From Anaerolineae bacterium (GTDB taxonomy: Bacteria > Chloroflexota > Anaerolineae > 4572-78 > J111), in NCBI GenBank assembly GCA_022071955.1, contig JAJVIM010000023.1:1-64000 (forward strand): a stretch of DNA of 64,000 nt, given 5' to 3'. Below, in pieces: positions 23,267-31,582 of the stretch; position 1 is the first letter of the stretch; every line of letters begins with the position of its first letter. Below the pieces are notes generated by a model. It did no database searches, had not been told where the DNA came from, and worked only from the letters and a program-made list of their open reading frames with translations. The translations under genes and the position numbers were made by a program.

Positions 23267-24970
23267 ATGGCCGAACAACTTTCGCCAAGACAATTGCCAT
23301 CAGCCTCACCTCCCCCGGAAAAACCCTCCCTGATTGACGACATCTTTGAACTGGCTGCCGCAGATAACCTGGAAGCCATGCTAAACCAGGCCCTGCGAAT
23401 GACCACAAAAATTCTCAACGCCGAAGCCGGCTCTATTTTTTTTCATGCCCGGCAACCCCACCGCTTGCAGGTTGGCGCGTTTAGAAAAGAAGCCCTGGCC
23501 CAAATCCAGCGCTGGGAATATACCATTGGCCAGCGCCTGTTAGAAAACAACTGGCAGGTTCCCAGCGGCAAGCCGCCGGTATCGGTGATGCCGCTCAAAA
23601 AGAGCATGCTCACCCTGGTCAGTGCGCCGCTGCTGCAAAATACGCGGGTGGTGGGGTTGATGAGCCTGGTTTTACCACCCGGCACCAGCCTGCCAGACAA
23701 CCAGCGGATTTTGCTGGCCAAAATTTCCAAAGGCGTGGGCCAAATTGCCGCGCTCCTCACCGAACTTCACCTGGCCCACCACAGCCTCAACCGCATCGGC
23801 CTGTTTTTTGATGTGGGGCAGGCGCTGGTGACCACATTTGACGTGAGCAAATTGCTGCTGGATACCATGGAACTGGCCACCAGGCTGGTCGACGCCGGCG
23901 CGGCCTCGATAATGCTGGTTGACGAAGAACAGCGCGAACTGGTGTTTAGAGTGAGCCACGGCGCGCGGGCCGAAATGGTGCGGCAGCAGCGCATCCCCAT
24001 CAACGAGGGCATTGCCGGTTGGGTAGCCCGCCACGGCCGGCCGGTCATCGCCAACAACGCCCGTTCCGACAGCCGCTTTAGCCAGCGAGTTGATGTGCGC
24101 ACCGGGTTTCTCACCCAGTCGATTGCGGCGGTACCGCTCAAAATCAGGGGGCAAGTTATCGGCGTGCTGGAAGTGCTCAACAAATATTCGGATAACGGCT
24201 TTTCACAGGACGATGTTCAGTTGATGAGCTTCATTGCCTCGCAGGCGGCCATCGCCATGGACAATGCCCGGCTCTACAACCAGCTTAAAGACGAGCGCGA
24301 CCGCATGATCAACGCCCAGGAAAACGTGTATCGTAAAGTGACCGGCAACCTGCACGATGGCACGCTGCAATATCTATCAGCCATCAGCCTGAGCCTGGAC
24401 CACCTGAGCGTGCTCTGCGCCAAAACCAACTCAGACGTGCTGCAGCACCAAATCAGCGCGCTGCACAACCTGGTTGACCAGGCCACCAAAAACACGCGCA
24501 GCCTGCTGTTTGAACTCCGGCCGCCCATTTTGGAAAGCCACGGGCTGGTTGCTGCGCTAGAATCTTATATTGACCAGTTGCGCAACATCAGCGCCTTTAA
24601 TTTGCATTTTTCGCCGGTTCCGCCGGTTGAGCTTTCGCCCAAGGTGGCCGCCGGAATTTTTGCGGTGGTACAGGAAGCCATCAACAACGCCACTCGCCAC
24701 GCCAACGCCAACAACGTTTGGGTAACTTTGCAGATTGAAAATGAGCGGCTCTCGGCTACGGTTAAAGACGATGGGCAGGGTTTTGAACCGGCAGCGCTGG
24801 AAAAAAACGAGCGGTCTACCGCGCTGGGCCTTAAACACATGCGCGAACAGGCCGCCCTGATTAATGCCGATTTGCGGATTGAGTCATCCACCCAGCCGCC
24901 CCAGCGAGGCACAACCATCAGCCTGACTCTGAATGCGCCAGGCCAAACTACCACACAGGAACAAAAATAA
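23267..24970 (+). CDS. GAF-domain sensor histidine kinase (HisKA_3/NarL-type)
   Basis: 567 residues, soluble with no transmembrane helix. Two GAF domains: a divergent one at about 25-165 and a typical one at about 180-335 (IPINEGIAGWVARHGRPVIA). The HisKA_3 dimerisation helix has NLHDGTLQYL with the phospho-acceptor His at about 363, then a HATPase domain with N-box EAINNATRHA (470-479), G1 DDGQGF (501-506) and G2 LGLKHMREQA (520-529). Such kinases normally partner a NarL/FixJ regulator, but none is encoded nearby; the neighbour is a double-XRE protein. The start directly follows the preceding stop and the stop overlaps the TPR gene (TAATG). Confidence 0.92.
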   Translation: MAEQLSPRQLPSASPPPEKPSLIDDIFELAAADNLEAMLNQALRMTTKILNAEAGSIFFHARQPHRLQVGAFRKEALAQIQRWEYTIGQRLLENNWQVPSGKPPVSVMPLKKSMLTLVSAPLLQNTRVVGLMSLVLPPGTSLPDNQRILLAKISKGVGQIAALLTELHLAHHSLNRIGLFFDVGQALVTTFDVSKLLLDTMELATRLVDAGAASIMLVDEEQRELVFRVSHGARAEMVRQQRIPINEGIAGWVARHGRPVIANNARSDSRFSQRVDVRTGFLTQSIAAVPLKIRGQVIGVLEVLNKYSDNGFSQDDVQLMSFIASQAAIAMDNARLYNQLKDERDRMINAQENVYRKVTGNLHDGTLQYLSAISLSLDHLSVLCAKTNSDVLQHQISALHNLVDQATKNTRSLLFELRPPILESHGLVAALESYIDQLRNISAFNLHFSPVPPVELSPKVAAGIFAVVQEAINNATRHANANNVWVTLQIENERLSATVKDDGQGFEPAALEKNERSTALGLKHMREQAALINADLRIESSTQPPQRGTTISLTLNAPGQTTTQEQK

Positions 24971-25539
24971 TGACAGCCAAAAAATTGCACGAAGCCGGCG
25001 TAGCTCTGTTTAGAGCCGGCAAAGCGGCAGACGCGCGGCAAAAACTCACCGAGGCGCTGCAACTGGCCCAGGAAAATTCGCGCCAGCAAGCGGAAATTTA
25101 CAATGATTTGGGTGTGGTCAACCGCGATTTGGATGATTTTGAAGCGGCCCACGCCGCGCTCGATGCCGCGCTGGAAATTTTTACCGCGCTCAACGACAAA
25201 AAAGGGCAGGCTCAAACCTGGGGCAACCGCGGCGCGGTGCTCGAGGCCGAAGATCTGGCTGAAGAAGCCGTAGAGGCATACAAACATTCGGCCACCATGT
25301 TTGAAGAGCTGGGTGAAAGCGAAATGGCCATGTATGTGTGGCAGGCGGTTAGCCGGCTGCGCACCAAACAGGGGCAGTACATTGCCGCCATTGGCGCTTA
25401 CGAAGAGGGCGTCAGCAACATGCCCAAAGGCTCGTTTAAACGGACAGTACTGGAGAAAATCCTCAAAGCGCCGGGCGCGCTGCTGGGCGGCGGCATTGCT
25501 CCCGCCGCACCAGACGAAGATGAAGATGAGGACGAGTAA
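24970..25539 (+). CDS. TPR-repeat protein with acidic tail
   Basis: 189 residues. About four tetratricopeptide-like helix pairs cover 1-150 (for example LHEAGVALFRAGKAADARQK, AEIYNDLGVVNRDLDDFEAA, AQTWGNRGAVLEAEDLAEEA), then a Gly/Ala-rich linker and a terminal run of Asp and Glu. A cytosolic scaffold for protein contacts; partner not known. Translationally coupled to the sensor kinase by a one-base overlap, so it may serve that signalling pathway. A strong terminator follows and separates it from convergent holA. Confidence 0.85.
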   Translation: MTAKKLHEAGVALFRAGKAADARQKLTEALQLAQENSRQQAEIYNDLGVVNRDLDDFEAAHAALDAALEIFTALNDKKGQAQTWGNRGAVLEAEDLAEEAVEAYKHSATMFEELGESEMAMYVWQAVSRLRTKQGQYIAAIGAYEEGVSNMPKGSFKRTVLEKILKAPGALLGGGIAPAAPDEDEDEDE

Positions 25540-25544
25540 CCCAC

Positions 25545-25571
25545 AAACACGGCGCAGAGCCGTGTTTTTTT
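25545..25571 (+). terminator. Rho-independent terminator of the XRE-kinase-TPR unit
   Basis: AAACACGGC (25545-25553), loop GCAGA, GCCGTGTTT (25559-25567) and a T-run to 25571. The last Ts are part of the convergent holA stop codon. Confidence 0.88.
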
Positions 25572-26532
25572 ATGCCCGCACGCACAGCCGGGCAATCAGC
25601 GTATCGAGCGCCAGTTTGCTTTCAATCCGGCCGGTTTTTATATCCAGATCGATTTGCAGCAGCATCTCCAAAATTTCTTCCAGCCGGGCCGCAGAAAAGT
25701 TAGCCGCTTCCTGTAACCGCATTTTAACCGCGTAGTCGCTTTTCCAGCCCTTGATTTTGGCAATCTCCGGCGGCGTCAACCCGCGCTCGGCCATGTCCTT
25801 GATTTCCAGCAACCCCCGAATCTGTGTGGCGATGCTGGCCAAAATTGCCAGCTCATGCTTGCCCTCGTCCAGCAGTTTGTGGAGTTGGTCAAACGCTTTG
25901 GCCGCGTTGCGATGGCCAATGGCGTTGGTCAGGCCAAAATCCTCGGCCTCTTCGTGATAGGGCACCAGCAACTCCACATCGGCGCGGGTAATGGCCCGCT
26001 GGTTGGCCACGTACAGGCTCAGCTTTTCAAGCTCGCTGTTGAGTGTGCGCAGATCGGCCCCCACCAGCCGGCCCAGCAGTTCGGCGGCGGCCGGCTCAAT
26101 AGCGGCCCCAAATTGTTGGGCGCGCTGAATAATCCACGGGCGCAGGCTGTCTTTGGCGGGGTCGCCAAAGCCCATTACTTCGGCGCCGGCGGCCTCGGCA
26201 GCTTTGAGGATGGGATGCCGTTTTTCCAGCGCGTCGCTTTCGGCCAGCACCAGATCGGTGGTGGGCGGCACGCGCCCCAAATAATCGGCCAGTTGCTCCA
26301 GTTCGATGGTTTTGCCTTTGAGCGCGCGCAAGTAACCGTTCACAATCACCAGCCGGCTATCGGCCATAAACGGCATGGCGTCGGCCGTGTTGCGAATCTG
26401 CCCCAGCGTCAGGCTGCCGCCTTCGAGCATCGTCACATTTAAATCGGCCACGGTGGGGTCAAACCTGGCCCGCAGTTGAGCGATTTTTTCATTGCGGGTA
26501 AAATCGTCGGGGCCGTGCAAAATGTAGATCAT
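25570..26532 (-). CDS. holA: DNA polymerase III delta subunit
   Basis: 320 residues, the clamp-loader subunit that opens the beta sliding clamp. Family features include the start IYILHGPDDFTRNEKIAQLR, the PWIIQRAQQFG segment near 130-140, and helical C-terminal domain segments such as ILASIATQIRGLLEIKDM and the collar helices ending LDTLIARLC. The start overlaps the stop of the DUF6391 gene by four bases (ATGA), so the two are coupled. Confidence 0.9.
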   Translation of the reverse strand: MIYILHGPDDFTRNEKIAQLRARFDPTVADLNVTMLEGGSLTLGQIRNTADAMPFMADSRLVIVNGYLRALKGKTIELEQLADYLGRVPPTTDLVLAESDALEKRHPILKAAEAAGAEVMGFGDPAKDSLRPWIIQRAQQFGAAIEPAAAELLGRLVGADLRTLNSELEKLSLYVANQRAITRADVELLVPYHEEAEDFGLTNAIGHRNAAKAFDQLHKLLDEGKHELAILASIATQIRGLLEIKDMAERGLTPPEIAKIKGWKSDYAVKMRLQEAANFSAARLEEILEMLLQIDLDIKTGRIESKLALDTLIARLCVRA

Positions 26533-27038
26533 TGGCTGGTTTCAACGCGATGGGTAATCACCCGGCCGTTGGGGTTAAGGCGGACGTGCTTAATTTCCAG
26601 ATTACCGGGGTCGCCGCTGGTGGTGTACTCTTTTTGCAGAAACAACCCTACCGGCTGAGCCACAATGGCGGCAAACGTGGCGGCCATCACCGCCGCCGGA
26701 AAGCTGGCCCAGCGAAAGCGGGTTCGCGAGCCGCCGTCCAGCCCCATCGCCAAAAATGCAGCCAGCCCGGTGAGCAGGCCGGTGGTGGCCAGCACCGTGC
26801 CGCAGCGAGGGTGCACCGCCAATTCGGCCTGGCCCTGCCGCAACCGGCGCAGCGCCTCGGCAGCGGCGGATTCCACTTCGGCGGTGTCGAGCTGGCCGTA
26901 CAGGGTAAACCCGGACCAATTGCTGTGGCCCACCACCGACAGGTTTTTGTGGCGCTGGCTCAAAATATGGATGGTGGCGTGTTCAAGGCCGTGGTTGCGC
27001 CGAATTTTGGTAATGATCGACATGTCAAAAAATGCCAT
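26529..27038 (-). CDS. DUF6391 membrane protein
   Basis: 169 residues, recognised as DUF6391 by the N-terminal RRNHGLEHATIHIL followed by FTLYGQLDTAEVESAA. Two hydrophobic segments (about 78-97, VLATTGLLTGLAAFLAMGL, and about 106-127, WASFPAAVMAATFAAIV) suggest a membrane hairpin, and the C-terminal part ends in a small polar domain (EIKHVRLNPNGRVITHRVET). Family function is unknown; it occurs in Cyanobacteria and Chloroflexota. GGAG six bases before the ATG supports this start, and that site closely resembles the repeat-associated CTATTTTCAAAGGAG (here CTATTCTCACAGGAG). Overlaps holA by four bases. Confidence 0.8.
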   Translation of the reverse strand: MAFFDMSIITKIRRNHGLEHATIHILSQRHKNLSVVGHSNWSGFTLYGQLDTAEVESAAAEALRRLRQGQAELAVHPRCGTVLATTGLLTGLAAFLAMGLDGGSRTRFRWASFPAAVMAATFAAIVAQPVGLFLQKEYTTSGDPGNLEIKHVRLNPNGRVITHRVETSQ

Positions 27039-27086
27039 AGTTGTCTCCTGTGAGAATAGCGAATTGCGAATTGCGAGTCTGAGAAT

Positions 27087-27114
27087 GTAGGGGCGGTTCG
27101 CGAACCGCCCCTAC
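27087..27114. repeat. Repeat family A palindrome (28 bp), copy 4
   Basis: Identical to copy 2 (GTAGGGGCGG to CCGCCCCTAC). On the minus strand it is followed by GACTCGCAATTCGCAATTCG and the DUF6391 ribosome site, the same order as at asnS. Confidence 0.88.
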
Positions 27115-27162
27115 TCAATTTTCGTTGCTCGTTGCCGTGCCACAGGCTGGGTCCGTCCCCCT

Positions 27163-27236
27163 AAAAACAAAAACCCCGAAGCGTTACCGTCGGCCGGTAT
27201 TATACAACAAACCGGCCCGGCGGCGAAGCTTCGGGG
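27163..27236 (-). terminator. Strong terminator after the sortase gene
   Basis: On the minus strand CCCCGAAGC (27236-27228) pairs with GCTTCGGGG (27182-27174), followed by TTTTTGTTTTT. A second 7-bp stem, GGCCGGT/ACCGGCC, lies inside the loop, giving a branched structure. Confidence 0.88.
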
Positions 27237-27258
27237 GAGATTTGGCGGCAGGGGAAAA

Positions 27259-28158
27259 TCAGGCGCGGCGGGCAACCACAATCACCCGGTGGGTGTTGTT
27301 GGTGTACGGCCAGCAGGTGACAAAAGTAATGCGTTCGTCGTTGGTGGGCGAAATCCACTCGGCGTTGCGCTTGCGCACTTCCACGGGTTCACCTTTTTCT
27401 TTAACGATGGTTTTAAAATCGACCACGTAATCGTATTTTTTCTCGCCGGCATAAATTGTCACTTTGTCGCCAATTTCAACATTGACCAAGTCACGGAAAA
27501 CCTCGCCGTTAACGTTGTGATGGCCGGCCATCACCGTGTTGCCGGGCTGGCCCAGCGGCGCCGAAGTTTTGTGCCAGCCCACGGCGTAATCAGCCACCTG
27601 CCAGATGCTGTACTCAAACCCATCTTTCTGGATGATGCTCCAGCCCACCGGGATCACCTCCGCATCGATGCCAACCGAGGGGATGGACAGGTGGGTGGGG
27701 ACATCGCCGGCCGCCGGGACATCCTGAATTGGTTCGGGGGCCGGCGGGGCCGGAGCCGGGGTGGCGGTGGGCAAAAAATTAACGTTGGCCGGCTGCGATT
27801 GATCCTGGCTTTGTTCGGGCGACTGAACCGGAACCAGCACCGGCGTTTCGCCGGGATTCAGGGTTTCGGGCAAAAGTTCCGGCATCGGCACTACCCGGGT
27901 AGGCACAGCCGTAGGCGGGCTGGTAGGCGTGGGGGTCAGGGTGGGGCCGGGGCCGGCCCACAAGGTAGGGCTGGGAGTGGGGGTTGAGCCAGCCTGCGCC
28001 AAAGCCTGCGGCGGCGCGTTGACCACGTATTCCCAGCGGGCTTGCACATCCTGATAAGCCCAAAAAAAGATAATGGCCACCAATACAATCGCCGTCCAGA
28101 TAAAACTGGCCAGCAGCAGCGCCATCTGTTCAATGAGGATTTGAGGTTTTCTACCCAT
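27259..28158 (-). CDS. Sortase (class E/D-like)
   Basis: 299 residues. An N-terminal transmembrane helix (about 12-34) and a long Pro/Thr-rich linker (about 48-145) lead to a sortase domain with the catalytic triad visible: His 213 or 214 in MAGHHNVNGE, Cys 282 in ITFVTCWPYT and Arg 291 in THRVIV. Sortases cleave a C-terminal sorting signal and join the protein to the wall or to another protein outside the cell. The TC motif and the type II topology fit class D/E enzymes. No LPxTG-like substrate was recognised in the window. Overlaps the Lgt-like gene by one base and ends in a strong terminator. Confidence 0.9.
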   Translation of the reverse strand: MGRKPQILIEQMALLLASFIWTAIVLVAIIFFWAYQDVQARWEYVVNAPPQALAQAGSTPTPSPTLWAGPGPTLTPTPTSPPTAVPTRVVPMPELLPETLNPGETPVLVPVQSPEQSQDQSQPANVNFLPTATPAPAPPAPEPIQDVPAAGDVPTHLSIPSVGIDAEVIPVGWSIIQKDGFEYSIWQVADYAVGWHKTSAPLGQPGNTVMAGHHNVNGEVFRDLVNVEIGDKVTIYAGEKKYDYVVDFKTIVKEKGEPVEVRKRNAEWISPTNDERITFVTCWPYTNNTHRVIVVARRA

Positions 28159-28904
28159 CAGACTTCCACACGTTGACTTTCTGGATTTGCGGTAAAGAAA
28201 TAGGCCATCACCGCCAGTCCCACCACCATTGCCGCCAGCGACGCAATTTGCACGGCCAGGTAGCCATCACCGATAGTGGCCGGGTTGGCCCGGAAAATTT
28301 CGAGACCAAGTTTGGTCAGCGCGGCCAGCACTACCAGCAGCCAAAACTGAAAACCGGGCCACGGCCGGTAGTTCCAGCCAATCAGCAGGCCAAAAATCGC
28401 CAACCCGGCGGCGGCTTCGTAAAGTTGCACCGGCAGCCGATTGACACCGCCAATAGCAATGCCAAACGCGCCATCGGAAGGTATCCCCAGGTCCACGCCG
28501 CCCAAAAATGCGCCAATATTGACCATCACCAGTGCCAGCGCCAGGCCGGGGGCAGCGGCATCGAAAAAGACACCCAACGGCACCCGATTGCGCTGGAGAT
28601 AGATCAGCACGGCCAATCCGCCAATCAGCAAACCTTCCGGCACAGCCAGCGCGCTGCGCGACAACGATAGCGCCTGGGTTAAATCGGGCGCGTAGTTGTC
28701 CCAGTGCGCCAGTACAAACCAGAGCCGGGCGCCAACAATTGCGGCAATCAGCCCGTACAAGCCGGCGTTGTAAGCATGATCACCATCCAGCCCCAGCCGG
28801 TCGGCGCGCCGGGCGGTAAACCACATGCCCACCCAAACAGCCAGCAGCACAAAAAAGGGATAGGTTGGCAGGGCGATAGGGCCAATATTTAGAGTCGGCA
28901 GCAT
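28158..28904 (-). CDS. Degenerate prolipoprotein diacylglyceryl transferase-like protein
   Basis: 248 residues with about seven transmembrane helices in the Lgt pattern: start LNIGPIALPTYPFFVLLAVW, GARLWFVLAHWDNY, LPVQLYEAAAGL and LEIFRANPA. Key residues of known Lgt enzymes are lost: the GRxGNFxNGE segment reads VNIGAFLGGVDLG, lacking the essential arginine and asparagines, and the conserved histidine of FHGG reads PEG. It therefore may not lipidate proteins, or may use another chemistry. It lies between a TlpA-like thioredoxin and a sortase, overlapping the latter by one base, which suggests an envelope-protein maturation unit. A true lgt is presumably elsewhere. Confidence 0.75.
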   Translation of the reverse strand: MLPTLNIGPIALPTYPFFVLLAVWVGMWFTARRADRLGLDGDHAYNAGLYGLIAAIVGARLWFVLAHWDNYAPDLTQALSLSRSALAVPEGLLIGGLAVLIYLQRNRVPLGVFFDAAAPGLALALVMVNIGAFLGGVDLGIPSDGAFGIAIGGVNRLPVQLYEAAAGLAIFGLLIGWNYRPWPGFQFWLLVVLAALTKLGLEIFRANPATIGDGYLAVQIASLAAMVVGLAVMAYFFTANPESQRVEV

Positions 28905-28919
28905 AATTTTTTGCCGGAT

Positions 28920-29522
28920 TTACGACCCGGCCTGTAATTCCTCAATTTTCGATTCAATATAGGCTTTGTTCAACGGGCCGGTAAAAACCTCGTTGATCTT
29001 GCCACTGCTATCGATAAAAACGGTGGTCGGCAGGCCCAGCACGTGGTAGGCATCGACCACTTCGCCGGCTTTATCCAGCACAACCGGAAAGGTAATACCA
29101 AACTCGTCCAAAAAGGCCGGCACGGCATCGGCCTGATCCGCCGAGGTGCTGTTAACGCCGAGAATGTACAGCGTATCGGCGTTGTCAACCGCCGCCCGCT
29201 GAAACTCCGGGAACTCGGCCCGGCACGGCCCGCACCACGTCGCCCAAAAATTAACAATGACAGGCCGGCCAAAGTGATCGCTAAGGCGGATGGCTTCACC
29301 GGTGGGCGTTTGCAGTTCAAAATCCGGGGCCGGATGGCCGGCCACCGGGGCCGGCTCGAGCTGACCGCCCGCAGCGGCGGTGCTACCGCTCCCTACCAGC
29401 GAGCGCGATACGCTGATCCAGCCGACACCGGCTACCACCACCACGCCGATCACAACCAGCCAAAACCAGCGGGCAGCCAAAAGCGATGTTTGTTTCATTT
29501 GAGTTTCTGAGTTTGCGCGCAT
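28920..29522 (-). CDS. TlpA-like membrane-anchored thioredoxin
   Basis: 200 residues. A single N-terminal transmembrane helix (about 17-36) anchors a thioredoxin-fold domain outside the cytoplasm. FWATWCGPC contains the redox-active CxxC, and the family pattern APDFELQTPTGEAIRLSDHF...GRPVIVNF precedes it; the cis-proline loop is LGLPTTVFID. AlkyhydroperoxideR/TlpA-type proteins reduce or form disulfides in cytochrome maturation or other exported proteins. Two starts are possible; 29522 has AGGGGG upstream, the internal one at 29498 none. First gene of the sortase unit. Confidence 0.9.
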   Translation of the reverse strand: MRANSETQMKQTSLLAARWFWLVVIGVVVVAGVGWISVSRSLVGSGSTAAAGGQLEPAPVAGHPAPDFELQTPTGEAIRLSDHFGRPVIVNFWATWCGPCRAEFPEFQRAAVDNADTLYILGVNSTSADQADAVPAFLDEFGITFPVVLDKAGEVVDAYHVLGLPTTVFIDSSGKINEVFTGPLNKAYIESKIEELQAGS

Positions 29523-29658
29523 AATTCAATACCCCCTGCCACAGCCATGTTACGGCGTTTGTCTTAACCGGATATTAAATCCACTCGGCGCGGCAAACTG
29601 GAAGCCATCTTCCAGACTTCTTTAATTATCACTATGTCAAGTTAATCTGTCAAGAAAT

Positions 29659-29695
29659 AAAAAACCCGGCGGGCGAATAATCTGCCGCCGGGTTT
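29659..29695 (-). terminator. Terminator after the DnaB-like gene
   Basis: AAACCCGGCGG and CCGCCGGGTTT form an 11-bp perfect stem with a 12-base loop; a run of six Ts follows on the minus strand. The rest of the 29523-29714 gap shows no gene. Confidence 0.88.
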
Positions 29696-29714
29696 GAAAT
29701 TAGCCGGTCACCGG

Positions 29715-30923
29715 CTACTCAACAATGATTTTTTCATCGATGAGTTTTTGCTCTACCAGGTTGCCTTTGGGGTTAAAGCAGAAATGCTGGGCGTGCAACC
29801 GAAATTCCACGTCGATCATGGCCCGGCCGGCACGGTTTTTTTCCAGCGTAAACACTACCCAATCGCGGTAGCTTTCACTTTTGTAGGGATTGAACGAGAC
29901 ATGCTCTTTGGACAGAATGTGAAATTTGTTGTTCATCAAAATGGCGATGTCACACTCGTAATCCAGGGCAGAGCTGCCGCGCAGGTGGTACAGGTGCATC
30001 CGGCGGCTGCGCAATCCCTCGCGATCGGCGGCAACAATAGCGACCACCGGAATGTTGTAGGTCATGGCAATATCTTTTAGCCCTTCAACAATTATGGTCA
30101 CTTTGTCGTTTTCGTCGGCGGCCCGCTCCGGGTAAATGGCCACTTTCTGCAAATAATCAATAAACAGCACCAATTTGCCGTTGGTGGCTTCGCTAATTTG
30201 GCGAGCCATCTCCCGGATAGAGTTGAGTGTGGTCACCGCCGGGCTGGCTTTCATCAAAATCAACCGGTCGGCGTAGCGATTAATTGTGGCCATCGCTTTG
30301 GCAGTCTTGGGATGCTGTGATAGAATCTGACTCAGCCCGATGTTGCCGTCTTTGCGCACCCACTCGCGGGCGCGTTTGCTAACGACAATATTGTGCAAAT
30401 CTTTCAAGCGCAACCCGCCGCTGGCATCGAGGCCGGTGGGGTCGATGCTTTCCTGGCAAATAAGGCGGTTTAACAGGTGAACTTCGCTGTGTTCGTAAGA
30501 TACGTAAAAGGCGTAGGTCGCTTCGTTCAAAGCCAGGTTACGGGCCATTTGCAGCGCTGTAATTGTTTTGCCAATACCCTGCGCCCCACCTAACAGTACC
30601 AGCTCGGTTCTCCGCAATCCTCCCCCAATCAGGCGGTCAATCTGGTCAAAGCCAGTGGGAATAGGCAAATATTCGTCAAGCTCGCCCTGCACCACCATCC
30701 GGTCTGCTTCTCTGAGTACCTGGCTCAGACTGCGCGGCGCGGGGCCACCCGTGCGACGCTGGCCGGCTCCCCGCGGCGTGCGGGGTTGAGGCGGCGCCGG
30801 CGGTTGTTGCCGGGCGGTTTGCACCTCGGGCTGAACCGGCAGTTGGTCGGTGGACTGCCGGGATTGAATGGGACGAATGGTTTGTTGTCTGGCCTCAGTG
30901 GGTGAGTCGGACGAAGACGACAT
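29715..30923 (-). CDS. DnaB-like RecA-fold ATPase lacking the DnaB N-terminal domain
   Basis: 402 residues. A Pro/Gln-rich, probably disordered N-terminus (1-65) replaces the usual DnaB N-terminal domain, and a RecA-type core follows: IPTGFDQIDRLIGGGLRRTE (about 88-107), Walker A GGAQGIGKT (112-120), Walker B LVLFIDYLQ (251-259), then a replicative-helicase-like SALDYECDIAILMNN. Many residues match the DnaB C-terminal helicase domain, and KaiC-like ATPases are another possibility. It lies alone between a terminator and a divergent promoter, so a replication or signalling role is not decided. Not the main replicative helicase by domain content. Confidence 0.8.
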   Translation of the reverse strand: MSSSSDSPTEARQQTIRPIQSRQSTDQLPVQPEVQTARQQPPAPPQPRTPRGAGQRRTGGPAPRSLSQVLREADRMVVQGELDEYLPIPTGFDQIDRLIGGGLRRTELVLLGGAQGIGKTITALQMARNLALNEATYAFYVSYEHSEVHLLNRLICQESIDPTGLDASGGLRLKDLHNIVVSKRAREWVRKDGNIGLSQILSQHPKTAKAMATINRYADRLILMKASPAVTTLNSIREMARQISEATNGKLVLFIDYLQKVAIYPERAADENDKVTIIVEGLKDIAMTYNIPVVAIVAADREGLRSRRMHLYHLRGSSALDYECDIAILMNNKFHILSKEHVSFNPYKSESYRDWVVFTLEKNRAGRAMIDVEFRLHAQHFCFNPKGNLVEQKLIDEKIIVE

Positions 30924-30975
30924 ATCTGCCTCTATTTATTAGCGAAGTTTATGGCAACTAGGAATACTATCCCTG

Positions 30976-30984
30976 ATTATACCA
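30976..30984 (-). promoter_or_regulatory. Extended -10 promoter of the DnaB-like gene
   Basis: On the minus strand TGGTATAAT (30984 to 30976), that is TG, one base and a perfect -10, 53 bases before the start codon. No good -35 box is seen, as is common for extended -10 promoters. Confidence 0.6.
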
Positions 30985-31054
30985 GATAGCCCAGTGCAAA
31001 ACAATATATGCAATAGGTGATGAGTCCTAAATCTGGCGTGTACTATAAATCACA

Positions 31055-31582
31055 ATGCATCCTTTAGTAGAATTGGCCCAACAAGCAATTCAACAATATT
31101 TAGCCACCGGGCAGATATTGCCCGCTCCGGCCAATTTGCCCCCGGAAATGCAGCAGCCGGCAGCGGTGTTTGTTTCGCTGCACACCGGCACGGGCGATCT
31201 GCGTGGCTGCCGCGGCACACTAACCCCCACCGAACCCACTCTGGCCGAGGCCGTTATCCAAACCGCTATCGCCTCGGCGGTGGATGACCCCCGCTTTCCA
31301 CCGATGCTCCTGCCAGAAATAAATGGACTCAACATAAATATCGATGTGCTCAGCCCGCTGGAGCCAATTTCTGATGCCAGCAGCCTGGACCCCAAAATTT
31401 ACGGCGTGGTAATCCGCGCCGGCAAGCGCCGGGGGGTGCTGCTGCCGGATATTCCCTCGGTAGACAGTGTGGCCCGCCAGTTGGAAGTTGTTCGGCGCAA
31501 AGCCGGCATCAGCCCTAACGAACCTGCCGATTTGTATCGATTTACAGTGACCCGTTACTACGCCGATAGCGAAGGATTTTGA
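31055..31582 (+). CDS. AMMECR1 domain protein
   Basis: 175 residues, a full AMMECR1 domain. The family hallmark LRGCRGTLTP (about 49-58) is present, as are DDPRFPPM (about 77-84) and the LSPLEP segment. The family is conserved from archaea to human but has no assigned biochemical role; in archaea it sits beside radical-SAM and Memo-like genes, absent here. A TATAAA lies only six bases before the ATG and no ribosome site is visible, so the transcript may be leaderless or start further upstream. Its stop overlaps the next start by one base (TGATG). Confidence 0.9.
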   Translation: MHPLVELAQQAIQQYLATGQILPAPANLPPEMQQPAAVFVSLHTGTGDLRGCRGTLTPTEPTLAEAVIQTAIASAVDDPRFPPMLLPEINGLNINIDVLSPLEPISDASSLDPKIYGVVIRAGKRRGVLLPDIPSVDSVARQLEVVRRKAGISPNEPADLYRFTVTRYYADSEGF

